In this document: in pieces, positions 1-7,407 of the stretch | Layout: each line of letters begins with the position of its first letter | Position numbering within the stretch: the stretch's first letter is position 1 | Program-made: the position numbers and the translations under genes | The notes under the pieces: generated by a model | Database searches by the model: none | Told to the model about the DNA's origin: nothing | The model's input: only the letters and a program-made list of their open reading frames with translations | Assembly (NCBI RefSeq): GCF_002413825.1 | Contig: NZ_DHXT01000008.1 | Span: 3,886 to 17,292 of the forward strand | From: Rhodoferax sp. UBA5149 | GTDB lineage: Bacteria > Pseudomonadota > Gammaproteobacteria > Burkholderiales > Burkholderiaceae_C | Length of the DNA stretch: 13,407 bases | Direction of reading: 5' to 3'

Positions 1-10
1 CGGGCCGCCC

Positions 11-70
11 CAAGCAAGGCCAGCCCCCTCGGGGGGCAGCGTAGTACACGAAGTGACAAGCGTGGGGGTC
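11..70. repeat. GC-rich intergenic hairpin repeat (Comamonadaceae-like)
   Basis: This non-coding stretch holds a perfect 6-bp stem, GCCCCC (23-28) with GGGGGC (32-37), around a 3-nt loop. A second G-run (GTGGGGGT, 62-69) could pair with the same C-run as an alternative. From memory, similar elements (GCCCCCTCGGGGGGCAGCG, a variable middle, then GCGTGGGGGC) recur between genes in Comamonadaceae, but I cannot search to confirm. It lies just past the stop codon of the minus-strand transporter at 74. It might help end that transcript, but no T-run follows the stem on the minus strand, so a standard intrinsic terminator is not supported. Confidence 0.5.
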
Positions 71-73
71 AGT

Positions 74-976
74 TCAGCGGCGCGACGACACCAGGATGCC
101 GGCCACGATCAGGGTAAAAGCCAGTACGTGATAGAGCCGGGGCGTCTCGCCCAAGAATGCGCTGGAGAGCAGGGCGGTGAAGAGCGGTGTCAGGTTGGAG
201 AAAAAGCCCGCCGCCGCCGGGCCGGCCCGCGCCACGCCGGCGCCCCAGGCGCGGTAGGCGATCAGCGCCGGACCGACGGCGATAAACAGCAGCGCCGCGG
301 CCAGCGGCCAACCCCATTGAATGTGGGCTTTGGCCAGCGCCCATTCACCGCCAGCGAAGAGGCCGGACCAGAGCAGGCCAAAGGTCATTTGCGCGAGCAA
401 AAAAGCCGACCAGTTTGATCGAATGCCGGGTGGTTCCGTGGTCGGGCGCACCAGCATCCAGCTGTAACAGGCCCAGGAGCCCGAGGCTAGCAGCACGTAC
501 AGGTCGCCGGGCACCAGTCGCACCTGCTGCAGCAGTTCCAGTTGACCCCGGCACAGCACCAGCAGGACGCCCGTGATCGACAAGGCGGCGCCCAGCAGCT
601 GGCGCCCCGATATGGCAACGCCGAAAAACCAGCGCCCGATCAGCAGCATCCAGACCGGCGTGCTGGAGCCCACCAGCGTGACGTTGAGAGGGGTGGAGGT
701 GTTGAGGGCCAAGTAGAGCAAGGCGTTGTAGCCGCCCACGCTGAGCAGCCCCAGCAACGAAAAACGCCGCCAGTTCGGCCACAGCAGACTGCTGGGTCGC
801 AGCACCGCGCCCGCCACCGGCGCCAGCAAGCTGAAGGCCAGCGCCCATCGCAGAAAGTTCAGGGTCATGGGCGACACCAGCTCGCTGACCAGACGACCGA
901 CCACCGCGTTGCCGGCCCACAGCAGCGGCGGCAAGGTCAGCAACAGGGCGGCGCTAGGGGTCAGTTTGGGGTGCAT
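74..976 (-). CDS. DMT-superfamily (EamA) inner-membrane transporter
   Basis: The 300-residue protein is almost entirely hydrophobic helices and fits the ten-helix, two-repeat EamA architecture (about residues 8-140 and 152-298), the usual length for the family. The second repeat carries the familiar FFSNLTPLFTALLSSAFLGE stretch, followed by a last helix (LAFTLIVAGILVSS) and a short basic tail. The family exports or imports small metabolites such as amino acids and other small compounds; the substrate cannot be read here. The start at 976 gives a typical short N-terminus but has no clear Shine-Dalgarno. The gene lies 39 bp downstream of the GGDEF-EAL gene on the same strand, so it may be co-transcribed and weakly translated. 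The family call is firm and the substrate is unknown. Confidence 0.88.
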   Translation of the reverse strand: MHPKLTPSAALLLTLPPLLWAGNAVVGRLVSELVSPMTLNFLRWALAFSLLAPVAGAVLRPSSLLWPNWRRFSLLGLLSVGGYNALLYLALNTSTPLNVTLVGSSTPVWMLLIGRWFFGVAISGRQLLGAALSITGVLLVLCRGQLELLQQVRLVPGDLYVLLASGSWACYSWMLVRPTTEPPGIRSNWSAFLLAQMTFGLLWSGLFAGGEWALAKAHIQWGWPLAAALLFIAVGPALIAYRAWGAGVARAGPAAAGFFSNLTPLFTALLSSAFLGETPRLYHVLAFTLIVAGILVSSRR

Positions 977-1015
977 GGCACGACTGTAACAAGCCCGCTG
1001 CCTGGCCCCTTTTTC

Positions 1016-3655
1016 TTAGCCCAGCAAGGCCTCAAAATCCGCCAGCGGTGTCGGCTTGCCAAACAGGTAGCCTTGGTACAGGATGCAGCCATGGCGGGCC
1101 AGAAATTCCTGTTGCGCTTGCGTCTCCACCCCTTCGGCAATCACCTCCAGATCCAGGTTGCGCGCCATGCCGATGATGGTCTGCACGATCACGCCGTCGG
1201 TGGGCTTGATGCCGATGTTGCGCACAAAGGACTGGTCGATCTTGAGCTGGTCCAGTGGCAGACTGGTCAGGTAAGCCAGGGAGGAGTAGCCGGTGCCGAA
1301 ATCATCCACGGAAAACTGCACCCCAAGTGCCTTGAGCGCACTCATCTTGGCAATGGTGTCGTTCACATTGACAAGCACCAGCGACTCCGTGAGTTCCAGT
1401 TGGAGCAAGTGCGGCCTGATCCCGGTCGCGTGTATCACCGCGGCGACTTGCGCCACGAAATCCGGCTGGCGAAACTGGCGCGCACTCACATTGACGGAAA
1501 GATGCAGCGCGCGGCAGCGATCATCGTTCTGCCAGACGGCGAGTTGCTGGCAGGCGGTGCGCAGCACCCAGTGGCCGATGGACATGATGAGCTCGCTTTC
1601 TTCGGCCACCGGGATGAACTCGACCGGTGACACCATGCCGCGCAGCGGGTGCCGCCAGCGGATCAGCACCTCGGCCCCGACCACGCGCTCACCGTGTTTG
1701 AACTGGGGCTGGTAGTGCAGCTCGAACTGCCCGGCCAGCAAGGCCGCATGCAGGTCTTCCTCCAGCTGGGCCCGCGCCGTGATGGCGGCCTGCATCTGCG
1801 GATCAAAAAAGCACAGGGCGTTGCGCCCGCGCGACTTGACCTGGTACATCGCGATGTCGGCCTGTTTGAGCAAGTCGGCCGGGGCTTGCTGCACCACTCC
1901 AAACAAAGTGGCCCCGATACTGGGCGTGCTGTGGTAGGTATGCAAAGCCAGCTGGTAGGGCTGGTTGAGCAACTGCAAAATCTTTTCGCCGATGCGCTGG
2001 GCCAGGGTGGCGGCCTCGTGGCTGTGCTCGGACAGGTTTTCGAGCATGATCACGAACTCGTCGCCGCCCAGGCGCGCCACCGTATCCTCATCGCGCACGC
2101 AGGTTCTCAGGCGCTGCGCCACCTGTTGCAGCAGCAAGTCGCCGACGTCGTGACCCAGCGTGTCGTTCAGTGTCTTGAAATGGTCCAGGTCCAGAAATAG
2201 CAGTGCGCCGTGCTGGCCGCTGCGTGCGCTCGACGCCAGGGCGTGCTGCAGCCGATCCATCAGCAGCCGGCGGTTGGGCAGCCGGGTCAGCGCGTCATAG
2301 AACGCCAGTTGCTCGACCTCGGCCGTGGCGACGCGCAGCTCGGTCACATCGTGATAGACGATGACCAAGCCGCTGTCGGGGGTGCGCCGCTCGGTGATCT
2401 GGATGAAGCGGCCATTGGGCAAGGTTTGCTCATGCGGGGCCTGCGGATTCAACTGCAGGGCCATGCGGCGTTCAACCCAGTTTCGGAGCTCGGCCTCGCT
2501 CAGACCCGGCAGATGGTGTTTGGCCGCCACTTCCAGCAGGCGACGAAACGGCAAGAGCGGCGCCAGCATCCTCGCCGTCCATGGATAGATCTCCACAAAG
2601 CGCCGGTTCCAGCTGACCACCTGGTACTCGGCATTGAGCAACACAAAGCCATTGACCATGGACTCCAGCGCCTGATCCAGGGTGGCCTTTGACTGCGCCA
2701 TGGCGATGCGCGCCTGCGCCAGCCGGTCCAGGTACCAGACGGCAAAGCCACCCGCTGCCAGAACCATCAAGACAAACACCAGTGTCGCACCGACCATGAA
2801 GTTGCGTTGCGTGCGCCATTCTTCCAGCGCCGCGTCGATCGGAATACTGGCCGCAATCAGCATATCGCGGTACAGAATGGGCCGGGTCACCACCATGGCG
2901 GGCGTGCCTCCCAGCCGCGCCGGCAGACGCAGCGCATGGGCTGAGTCACGCTGAACACCCAAGGCCGGCGAGAGCTGCGTGCCCACGAGCTGTTCCTGGG
3001 GCGGCACGCTGGCGAGCAACTGTCCGTTGCCGCGTTCGAGCGTGACTTCGAGCCCGCTGATGTCCACCCCCTGAATCATGATGGAGGTCAGGAGTGGCAC
3101 CTGCACCTCGGCCACGACTGCCACCTTCGCGCCGTCAGCCAGTTTGATAGGGCGGCCAAAGTACAGCACCCGCTCGGAACTGGCAAAACTCACCACCGGC
3201 GCGCTGACGGTCAGCGCCGAGACGGGCTGGGTCAGCACCTCGTCCAAAAAGCCCGCCGGCAAGCTCACGACCAGCTGCGCGCCACCGGGATCGGACGAAG
3301 CCATCACCCGTCCCTGCGCATTGATCAGCGCGACATAGCGCACCATCATATTTTGTTGCATGGCGCCATACATCGTCTGACTGGCCGTCCTGGTATCGAT
3401 CCAGTCCACCATCAGCCCCGACAATCCCAGCAGATCGTCCATGCTGGCGAGCAAGACATCCACCCCCAGCAAGCTTCGGTTGAGTGCCGCTGCGGCACCG
3501 CTGACAAAGAGCACGGCCTTTGCTTCGCTCTCGGCCAGGGCCGTCTTTCGGGCATGCCAGATCAGACTCGCCGCGGCCAGCGTCAGCGCCAGCAAAAATA
3601 CACCCACCAGCGCCCCTATCGAGACGGTCACGGTGGAGAGTTTCAAGCGCCTCAT
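1016..3655 (-). CDS. Membrane sensor with PAS, GGDEF and EAL domains (c-di-GMP turnover)
   Basis: This 879-aa protein is predicted to make and/or break cyclic di-GMP. In order: a transmembrane helix (about 12-33), a periplasmic sensor region of about 250 residues that looks like a double-Cache domain (36-283), a second helix (286-308), a PAS-like segment (about 325-440), GGDEF (about 445-615) and EAL (about 625-875). The GGDEF signature (530-534) is intact. An RxxD inhibitory site (R521-D524) sits exactly five residues upstream of it. The EAL motif reads EVL (662-664), but the metal and catalytic residues are visible: E662, N722, E754, D784-D785, K805 and E841. Both activities are therefore possible. 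The start is set by a 4-bp ATGA overlap with the stop of the upstream binding-protein gene. The open frame extends further upstream, but that would lie inside that gene. The tight coupling suggests the binding protein is its periplasmic ligand partner (inference). Confidence 0.93.
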   Translation of the reverse strand: MRRLKLSTVTVSIGALVGVFLLALTLAAASLIWHARKTALAESEAKAVLFVSGAAAALNRSLLGVDVLLASMDDLLGLSGLMVDWIDTRTASQTMYGAMQQNMMVRYVALINAQGRVMASSDPGGAQLVVSLPAGFLDEVLTQPVSALTVSAPVVSFASSERVLYFGRPIKLADGAKVAVVAEVQVPLLTSIMIQGVDISGLEVTLERGNGQLLASVPPQEQLVGTQLSPALGVQRDSAHALRLPARLGGTPAMVVTRPILYRDMLIAASIPIDAALEEWRTQRNFMVGATLVFVLMVLAAGGFAVWYLDRLAQARIAMAQSKATLDQALESMVNGFVLLNAEYQVVSWNRRFVEIYPWTARMLAPLLPFRRLLEVAAKHHLPGLSEAELRNWVERRMALQLNPQAPHEQTLPNGRFIQITERRTPDSGLVIVYHDVTELRVATAEVEQLAFYDALTRLPNRRLLMDRLQHALASSARSGQHGALLFLDLDHFKTLNDTLGHDVGDLLLQQVAQRLRTCVRDEDTVARLGGDEFVIMLENLSEHSHEAATLAQRIGEKILQLLNQPYQLALHTYHSTPSIGATLFGVVQQAPADLLKQADIAMYQVKSRGRNALCFFDPQMQAAITARAQLEEDLHAALLAGQFELHYQPQFKHGERVVGAEVLIRWRHPLRGMVSPVEFIPVAEESELIMSIGHWVLRTACQQLAVWQNDDRCRALHLSVNVSARQFRQPDFVAQVAAVIHATGIRPHLLQLELTESLVLVNVNDTIAKMSALKALGVQFSVDDFGTGYSSLAYLTSLPLDQLKIDQSFVRNIGIKPTDGVIVQTIIGMARNLDLEVIAEGVETQAQQEFLARHGCILYQGYLFGKPTPLADFEALLG

Positions 3656-4728
3656 TGGGCAACAGGCGCCATCACGCCGCGCACCGGGCCGATGGTCTGG
3701 TTCCAGACCGCGGCGCAATGCGCATTGCAGCGCTGCAGCCAGTGCGGCAGCACCGTGGCGCTGAAGATGGCCTGGCGTCGACGCTCGTCCTGCGCCGAAA
3801 TGCTCACCTGACGCATGCGCCCCAGGCGCCCGGAACTGCAACTCGAAGCGCCTGTATTGCAAGCCATGCCGTCTGCGGTTTCGCGTTCGCTCTCGGTCCA
3901 GATCGCCGCTTCAAGCAGGGGCAGTTCACGGCGAAGCAAGATCTTCAAGTCGGGCGGCAAGGCGCCCCAGGCGGCCAGGTTGGCGCCGAAGAGCGCCAGA
4001 CCCCAGGTCACCGGCAGGGCGTGGATATGGGTGCTCACTTCTTGCAGCCCCAGGGTGTTGCCCGACATGCTGCCAGTGATCGCGCACTCGGTGTTGCCCG
4101 AGGCCATATTGGCCATGATCTGGGCAAACCCGGTGAGCACCGGCACGCCGCCCAGCGCACCCACGAAATCTGATTGCGTGGCTGACGAGACGCGGATACG
4201 CCGCCCCGCCAGATCCGCCAGGCTGGCCAGGGGTTTCTTGCAAAATACCACCTGGGCCGGGTACACATAGATGGCCAGCACCTCCACGCCATGCCGTTCG
4301 CGCAGCGTCGTTTCCAGGTAAGGCCGGAAGGCGGCGACGGACTTCTTCAGGCTGGCCATATCCGGATTGAGTCCGGCCAGGTCCGGCGCGCCGTACTCGG
4401 GGAATTGCGCGGACAGGGTGCCCAATATGGCGGTGCCAAAAGGCACCACACCCAATTGCATCAGGCGCAGCATGTCGCCGCCAGGCACGCCGGCGCGGTC
4501 AAAGGGCACGATATCGGCGTCGAACTTGCCGCCACTCAGCCGGGACAAGTCTTTGGTCCAGAACGGCGCTTCATGGCGCGTGTATTGGTTCACGCCCGCC
4601 AGACCGCCGACGATGCGCAGTTTTTGCGGCAACGTCGATTGCGCCTGCGCCCCTGACAAAACCAGCGCGCCGCAAAGCAGCGTCGCGACGCGACGCCAAC
4701 CGGGCAAGCAGTGATTTGAACGGGGCAT
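3652..4728 (-). CDS. TRAP-type periplasmic solute-binding protein (DctP-like)
   Basis: The 358-aa product begins with a basic segment and a hydrophobic stretch ending SGAQA, giving a likely signal-peptidase I site near residue 29, so it should be periplasmic. The mature part resembles DctP-family binding proteins. It has an early region like those where the ligand enters, a lobe with HGVEVLAIYVYPAQVVFCKK, and the R177/R179 region (GRRIRVSSATQSDFVGALGG), where the family's carboxylate-binding arginine normally lies. Six cysteines occur after the signal (163, 215, 290, 297, 334, 338), more than is usual for the family. I chose 4728 over the upstream ATG at 4797 because it gives a clean signal peptide. 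The ribosome site there is weak. No DctQ/DctM permease genes are present; the next gene, overlapping by 4 bp, is a c-di-GMP sensor. A role as sensor accessory is therefore at least as likely as transport. Confidence 0.8.
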   Translation of the reverse strand: MPRSNHCLPGWRRVATLLCGALVLSGAQAQSTLPQKLRIVGGLAGVNQYTRHEAPFWTKDLSRLSGGKFDADIVPFDRAGVPGGDMLRLMQLGVVPFGTAILGTLSAQFPEYGAPDLAGLNPDMASLKKSVAAFRPYLETTLRERHGVEVLAIYVYPAQVVFCKKPLASLADLAGRRIRVSSATQSDFVGALGGVPVLTGFAQIMANMASGNTECAITGSMSGNTLGLQEVSTHIHALPVTWGLALFGANLAAWGALPPDLKILLRRELPLLEAAIWTESERETADGMACNTGASSCSSGRLGRMRQVSISAQDERRRQAIFSATVLPHWLQRCNAHCAAVWNQTIGPVRGVMAPVAQ

Positions 4729-4914
4729 GGGGAATTCTGATGGGCTAACAAGGGCAACCTTTCCATTCTGGCAGAAAGCCGCCGGCCACAGGCTCAAAAA
4801 ACACCCGGATAAACACCTGCTTCAAGCCGCGCCTTGCGGTTCAAGCGCAGCCGTGGCCAGAGAGGAAGATGTCGTGCTCCATTTCATGGCAACATGCTGG
4901 ACCCTTCAAATTTC

Positions 4915-4920
4915 AGGAGA
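4915..4920 (+). promoter_or_regulatory. Ribosome binding site of the quinone reductase gene
   Basis: AGGAGA sits 6 nt before the ATG at 4927. This decides that start over the longer open frame beginning at 4834, whose extra 31 residues are not like the family. Confidence 0.8.
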
Positions 4921-4926
4921 CACGAT

Positions 4927-5922
4927 ATGACCCAAATCCCTTCCCGCGCCATTCGCATTGATCAAAATGGTGGCCCCGAGCAGCTCAAACTGGTCCAGGT
5001 CACGGTGGGCGAGCCCGGTCCGGGTGAAATCCGCATTCGTCACCACGCGGTCGGCCTGAACTTTATCGACGTCTACCAGCGCAGCGGTCTGTATCCCTTG
5101 CCGATGCCTCTGCAATTGGGCATGGAGGCCGCCGGTGTGGTGGAGGCGGTCGGTGCCGGCGTCACCCACCTGCAAGTGGGTGACCGCGCGGCCTACGCCA
5201 GCCAGCCGCCGGGCAGCTACTGCGAGCTGCGGGTGATGCCCGCCAAGTGCGTCTGCAAGCTGCCCGATGTCATTTCATTCGAGACCGGCGCGGCCATGAT
5301 GCTCAAGGGGCTGACGGCGCAATACCTGCTCAAACGGACCCAGCCGCAAGGCGGTTTGCAGGCGGGTGACTTTGTGCTGTTCCACGCGGCGGCCGGTGGC
5401 GTCGGCCTGATTGCCTGCCAGTGGGCGCGGGCCATGGGCTTGCAACTGATCGGCACGGCCGGGTCGGATGCCAAATGCGCGCTGGCCAATGAACACGGTG
5501 CGGCGTTTGTCATCAACTACGCAAGCGAAGATTTTTTGGCGCGGGTCAAGGAGATCACCGCTGGCAAAGGCGTGAAGGTGGTGTACGACTCGGTCGGCAA
5601 GGACACCTGGGACAAGTCGCTGGACTGTCTGGCGCCGTTTGGCCTGATGGCCAGTTTTGGCAACGCCTCCGGTCCGGTGGCGCCGTTTGCGCCGGGCCTG
5701 CTGGGCGCCAAAGGCTCGCTCTACGTGACGCGCCAGACGCTGTTTAGCCACATCGCCACGCGTGAAAGCACGCAGGCGATGGCGGATGATTTGTTCGAGG
5801 CGGTGACCAGTGGCAAGGTCACCATTCGCATCGACCAGCGCTACAAACTGGAAGATGTGCAGCAGGCGCATCGTGACCTCGAAGCCCGCAAGACGACGGG
5901 TTGCACTATTTTGACGCTGTAA
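4927..5922 (+). CDS. qor: NADPH:quinone oxidoreductase, Qor type
   Basis: This 331-aa zinc-independent medium-chain dehydrogenase/reductase closely matches my recollection of E. coli Qor (327 aa) over its full length. Shared stretches are the early GGPEQLKL, the NFIDVYQRSGLYPLP substrate-side segment, the nucleotide-binding HAAAGGVGLIACQWARAMG, VVYDSVGKDTWDKSLDCL, and the late KGSLYVTRQTL. The enzyme is cytosolic and reduces quinones with NADPH, in many cases by one electron. No structural zinc-binding cysteine cluster is visible, as expected for the quinone reductase branch. It stands alone: divergent from the binding protein across 198 bp, and convergent with the DUF2147-like gene with a 52-bp gap. 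I saw no confident promoter in the upstream region. Confidence 0.95.
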   Translation: MTQIPSRAIRIDQNGGPEQLKLVQVTVGEPGPGEIRIRHHAVGLNFIDVYQRSGLYPLPMPLQLGMEAAGVVEAVGAGVTHLQVGDRAAYASQPPGSYCELRVMPAKCVCKLPDVISFETGAAMMLKGLTAQYLLKRTQPQGGLQAGDFVLFHAAAGGVGLIACQWARAMGLQLIGTAGSDAKCALANEHGAAFVINYASEDFLARVKEITAGKGVKVVYDSVGKDTWDKSLDCLAPFGLMASFGNASGPVAPFAPGLLGAKGSLYVTRQTLFSHIATRESTQAMADDLFEAVTSGKVTIRIDQRYKLEDVQQAHRDLEARKTTGCTILTL

Positions 5923-5974
5923 TCGGTCGGCCGTGAAATTCGGTGATCTCATGCCGCAATCGGTGCCCCACCGG

Positions 5975-6460
5975 TTACTTGCTTTTCGGCTCCAACATGC
6001 CCGAACCTTCCGGACTTTTGCCGGCACACCCGGAAGGCACTTGGGACACACGGGCCCACACTTCCGACTCCCCAAACATTTCATGGCCCAGGTAGTAACG
6101 GGCATGCAGTTTGCCGTCCTTCAGGCGTATCTTGCTGCGGTAAGTCTTGTTTGTGCGGGAGTCATAGGCCCAGCCCTTGGTCCAAGAGGTGCCGTCAAAT
6201 TGGGCGAACTCCACCACCTTGCGGTTGCAATCCAGGGGTTCCGTGCGTTGTGGTTTTTCCACGTTGCGATCCCACACCACTACGCCACACAATCCCATGG
6301 ATGACGAATTTTTGCCCAGCGCGCACCGCTCCAGGCTAACCACGCCATCACCCGCTGCGGTCAACCAATGGCCGACATAGTCGTCCGCGGTCTGTGCGCG
6401 AGCAGCACACGTTAAAGCACTGGCGAGCAGTGCCACGCATTTCCATTGACTTGCATTCAT
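5975..6460 (-). CDS. Secreted DUF2147-like protein, second copy
   Basis: This 161-aa protein has a signal peptide (to about residue 22, ARA before Q) followed by a compact DUF2147-like domain. The order of landmarks is YVGHWLTAAGDG, LCGVVVWDRN, a tryptophan-glycine segment (SWTKGWAYDSRTNKTY), RLKDGKLHARYYLG and EVWARVS, which fits the small lipocalin-like beta-barrel pattern of the family. Four cysteines at 46, 58, 78 and 145 are at the same positions in the sister protein at 7408-7893 and could form two periplasmic disulfides. By a gapless eye alignment the two are roughly 60-65% identical. The start at 6460 has an upstream AGGAGA and gives the same length as the sister protein; the frame extends to 6529 without better evidence. 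The gene is last in the cluster, 65 bp after the porin gene. DUF2147 proteins have no agreed biochemical function. Confidence 0.85.
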   Translation of the reverse strand: MNASQWKCVALLASALTCAARAQTADDYVGHWLTAAGDGVVSLERCALGKNSSSMGLCGVVVWDRNVEKPQRTEPLDCNRKVVEFAQFDGTSWTKGWAYDSRTNKTYRSKIRLKDGKLHARYYLGHEMFGESEVWARVSQVPSGCAGKSPEGSGMLEPKSK

Positions 6461-6487
6461 GCGAGGTCTCCTGCGGAACTTAGGCGT

Positions 6488-6526
6488 AGTGGCGGCATTG
6501 AGCCCGGTGTGCTCACGCGCGCCACT
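6488..6526 (-). other. Intercistronic RNA hairpin after the porin gene
   Basis: AGTGGCG (6488-6494) is perfectly complementary to CGCCACT (6520-6526). Inside the loop, TGAGC (6499-6503) pairs with GCTCA (6511-6515) around a 7-nt loop. The result is a two-tier stem of 12 bp in 39 nt. On the transcribed strand it starts at the last base of the porin stop codon. No T-run follows it in that direction, so it looks more like an mRNA-stabilising or partial-attenuation element than a terminator. That role is inferred. Confidence 0.5.
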
Positions 6527-7389
6527 CAAAACTTGTACGAAATTCGGGCGGCCAAGGCCGTGTCATTGGCCTGGTAGGCGCTGCCATCGGAGCGCGTGTT
6601 GGCATACATCTGGGGCGTTTCCACGTTGGCACGGGTCACATCCAGGCCGAACACCCAGCGATTCACCGTGTAGTCCAAGGACACTTGAACATCGGTCAGG
6701 TTGGCTGCGGAAAAATTGGCCACGCGTTGTACGCCAATATGGCCCGAGAGCTCCAGCTGCGGCGTCAGCTTGTGCTTTGCATTCACGCTCAGATAGCCGG
6801 TGCCACGGCTGGACAAGTCTCCGGGCGCCAAACATTTCAGATACGCCGTGGGATCGGTTGCTGCCAAGGGCGCGCACACCGCACCCACACTGATGCCACG
6901 AAAGCGATTGGTCATAGTGTGCTCGTAGCGGATATCGACAGGCCCATAACCCAGTTCCAGGATGGCATAACCCGTGTCGAAATCGACCTTGCTGCCAGTG
7001 CCACCGAGTGCATCGTCCTGCGTCAGCGGCGCGTTGTAGTTCGCACCGGGAAAGAGTTCATAGTAAAACCCGCCGCCATAGTGGAACGCATCCGGATCAC
7101 CATTGCGGTAGCCCGCGCCCACAATGGCCATGGTGCCATTGCTGTTGGGCAATGCGTCTTTGCTGACGGTAGCCAGCTCAATCAGGCCTGCAATGCCCGA
7201 CGCGTGCACCATGTTCACGGTCACAGACGTGGAGGGCCTAAGACCCGAATCGGTGATGCCACGGCTGGTGCGGTTGGTCGTCAACCTGACCTCGGAGCTG
7301 ATATTGATGTCATCGGGTTCGGGGGGCGGGGTTTGCGCATACGAAATCGTTGACGTCAAAGCGAGGGCGACACAGAGTTTGGTTTTCAT
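6526..7389 (-). CDS. TorF-family putative outer-membrane porin
   Basis: This 287-aa protein has a short signal peptide (cleavage near SYA, residue 18). It continues as alternating polar/hydrophobic strands and ends in aromatic phenylalanine (ARISYKF), the usual C-terminal signal for outer-membrane beta-barrel insertion. The opening of the mature part (ISSEVRLTTNRTSRGITDSG) and repeated glycine/tyrosine-rich strands fit the TorF / TIGR02001 family of putative porins. Two cysteines, C172 and C186, lie in a predicted loop and may form a disulfide. An AGGA site precedes the ATG, and the upstream DUF2147-like gene ends only 18 bp away, so the two are almost certainly co-transcribed. It would give small solutes a route across the outer membrane; the solute is unknown. 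Confidence 0.82.
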   Translation of the reverse strand: MKTKLCVALALTSTISYAQTPPPEPDDINISSEVRLTTNRTSRGITDSGLRPSTSVTVNMVHASGIAGLIELATVSKDALPNSNGTMAIVGAGYRNGDPDAFHYGGGFYYELFPGANYNAPLTQDDALGGTGSKVDFDTGYAILELGYGPVDIRYEHTMTNRFRGISVGAVCAPLAATDPTAYLKCLAPGDLSSRGTGYLSVNAKHKLTPQLELSGHIGVQRVANFSAANLTDVQVSLDYTVNRWVFGLDVTRANVETPQMYANTRSDGSAYQANDTALAARISYKF

Positions 7390-7407
7390 GTTTTTCCTGG
7401 GTAAAAA

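Noticed and set aside
542..1630. Long plus-strand open frame of 362 codons across the DMT and GGDEF-EAL genes
   Set aside because: It spans two well-supported minus-strand genes, has glutamine/arginine-rich low-complexity composition and no family resemblance. High GC opens such antisense frames.
4821..4846. Direct repeat TTCAAGC spaced 19 bp, upstream of the quinone reductase
   Set aside because: A 7-bp repeat in a 198-bp region is weak on its own, and no promoter could be placed with it.
5961..5973. Small hairpin CGGTG/CACCG between the quinone reductase and the second DUF2147-like gene
   Set aside because: Only 5 bp, and no clean T-run follows on either strand, so I do not call a terminator.
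5275..6105. Minus-strand open frame of 276 codons opposite the quinone reductase
   Set aside because: Antisense shadow with arginine/histidine-rich composition that also runs into the end of the DUF2147-like gene.
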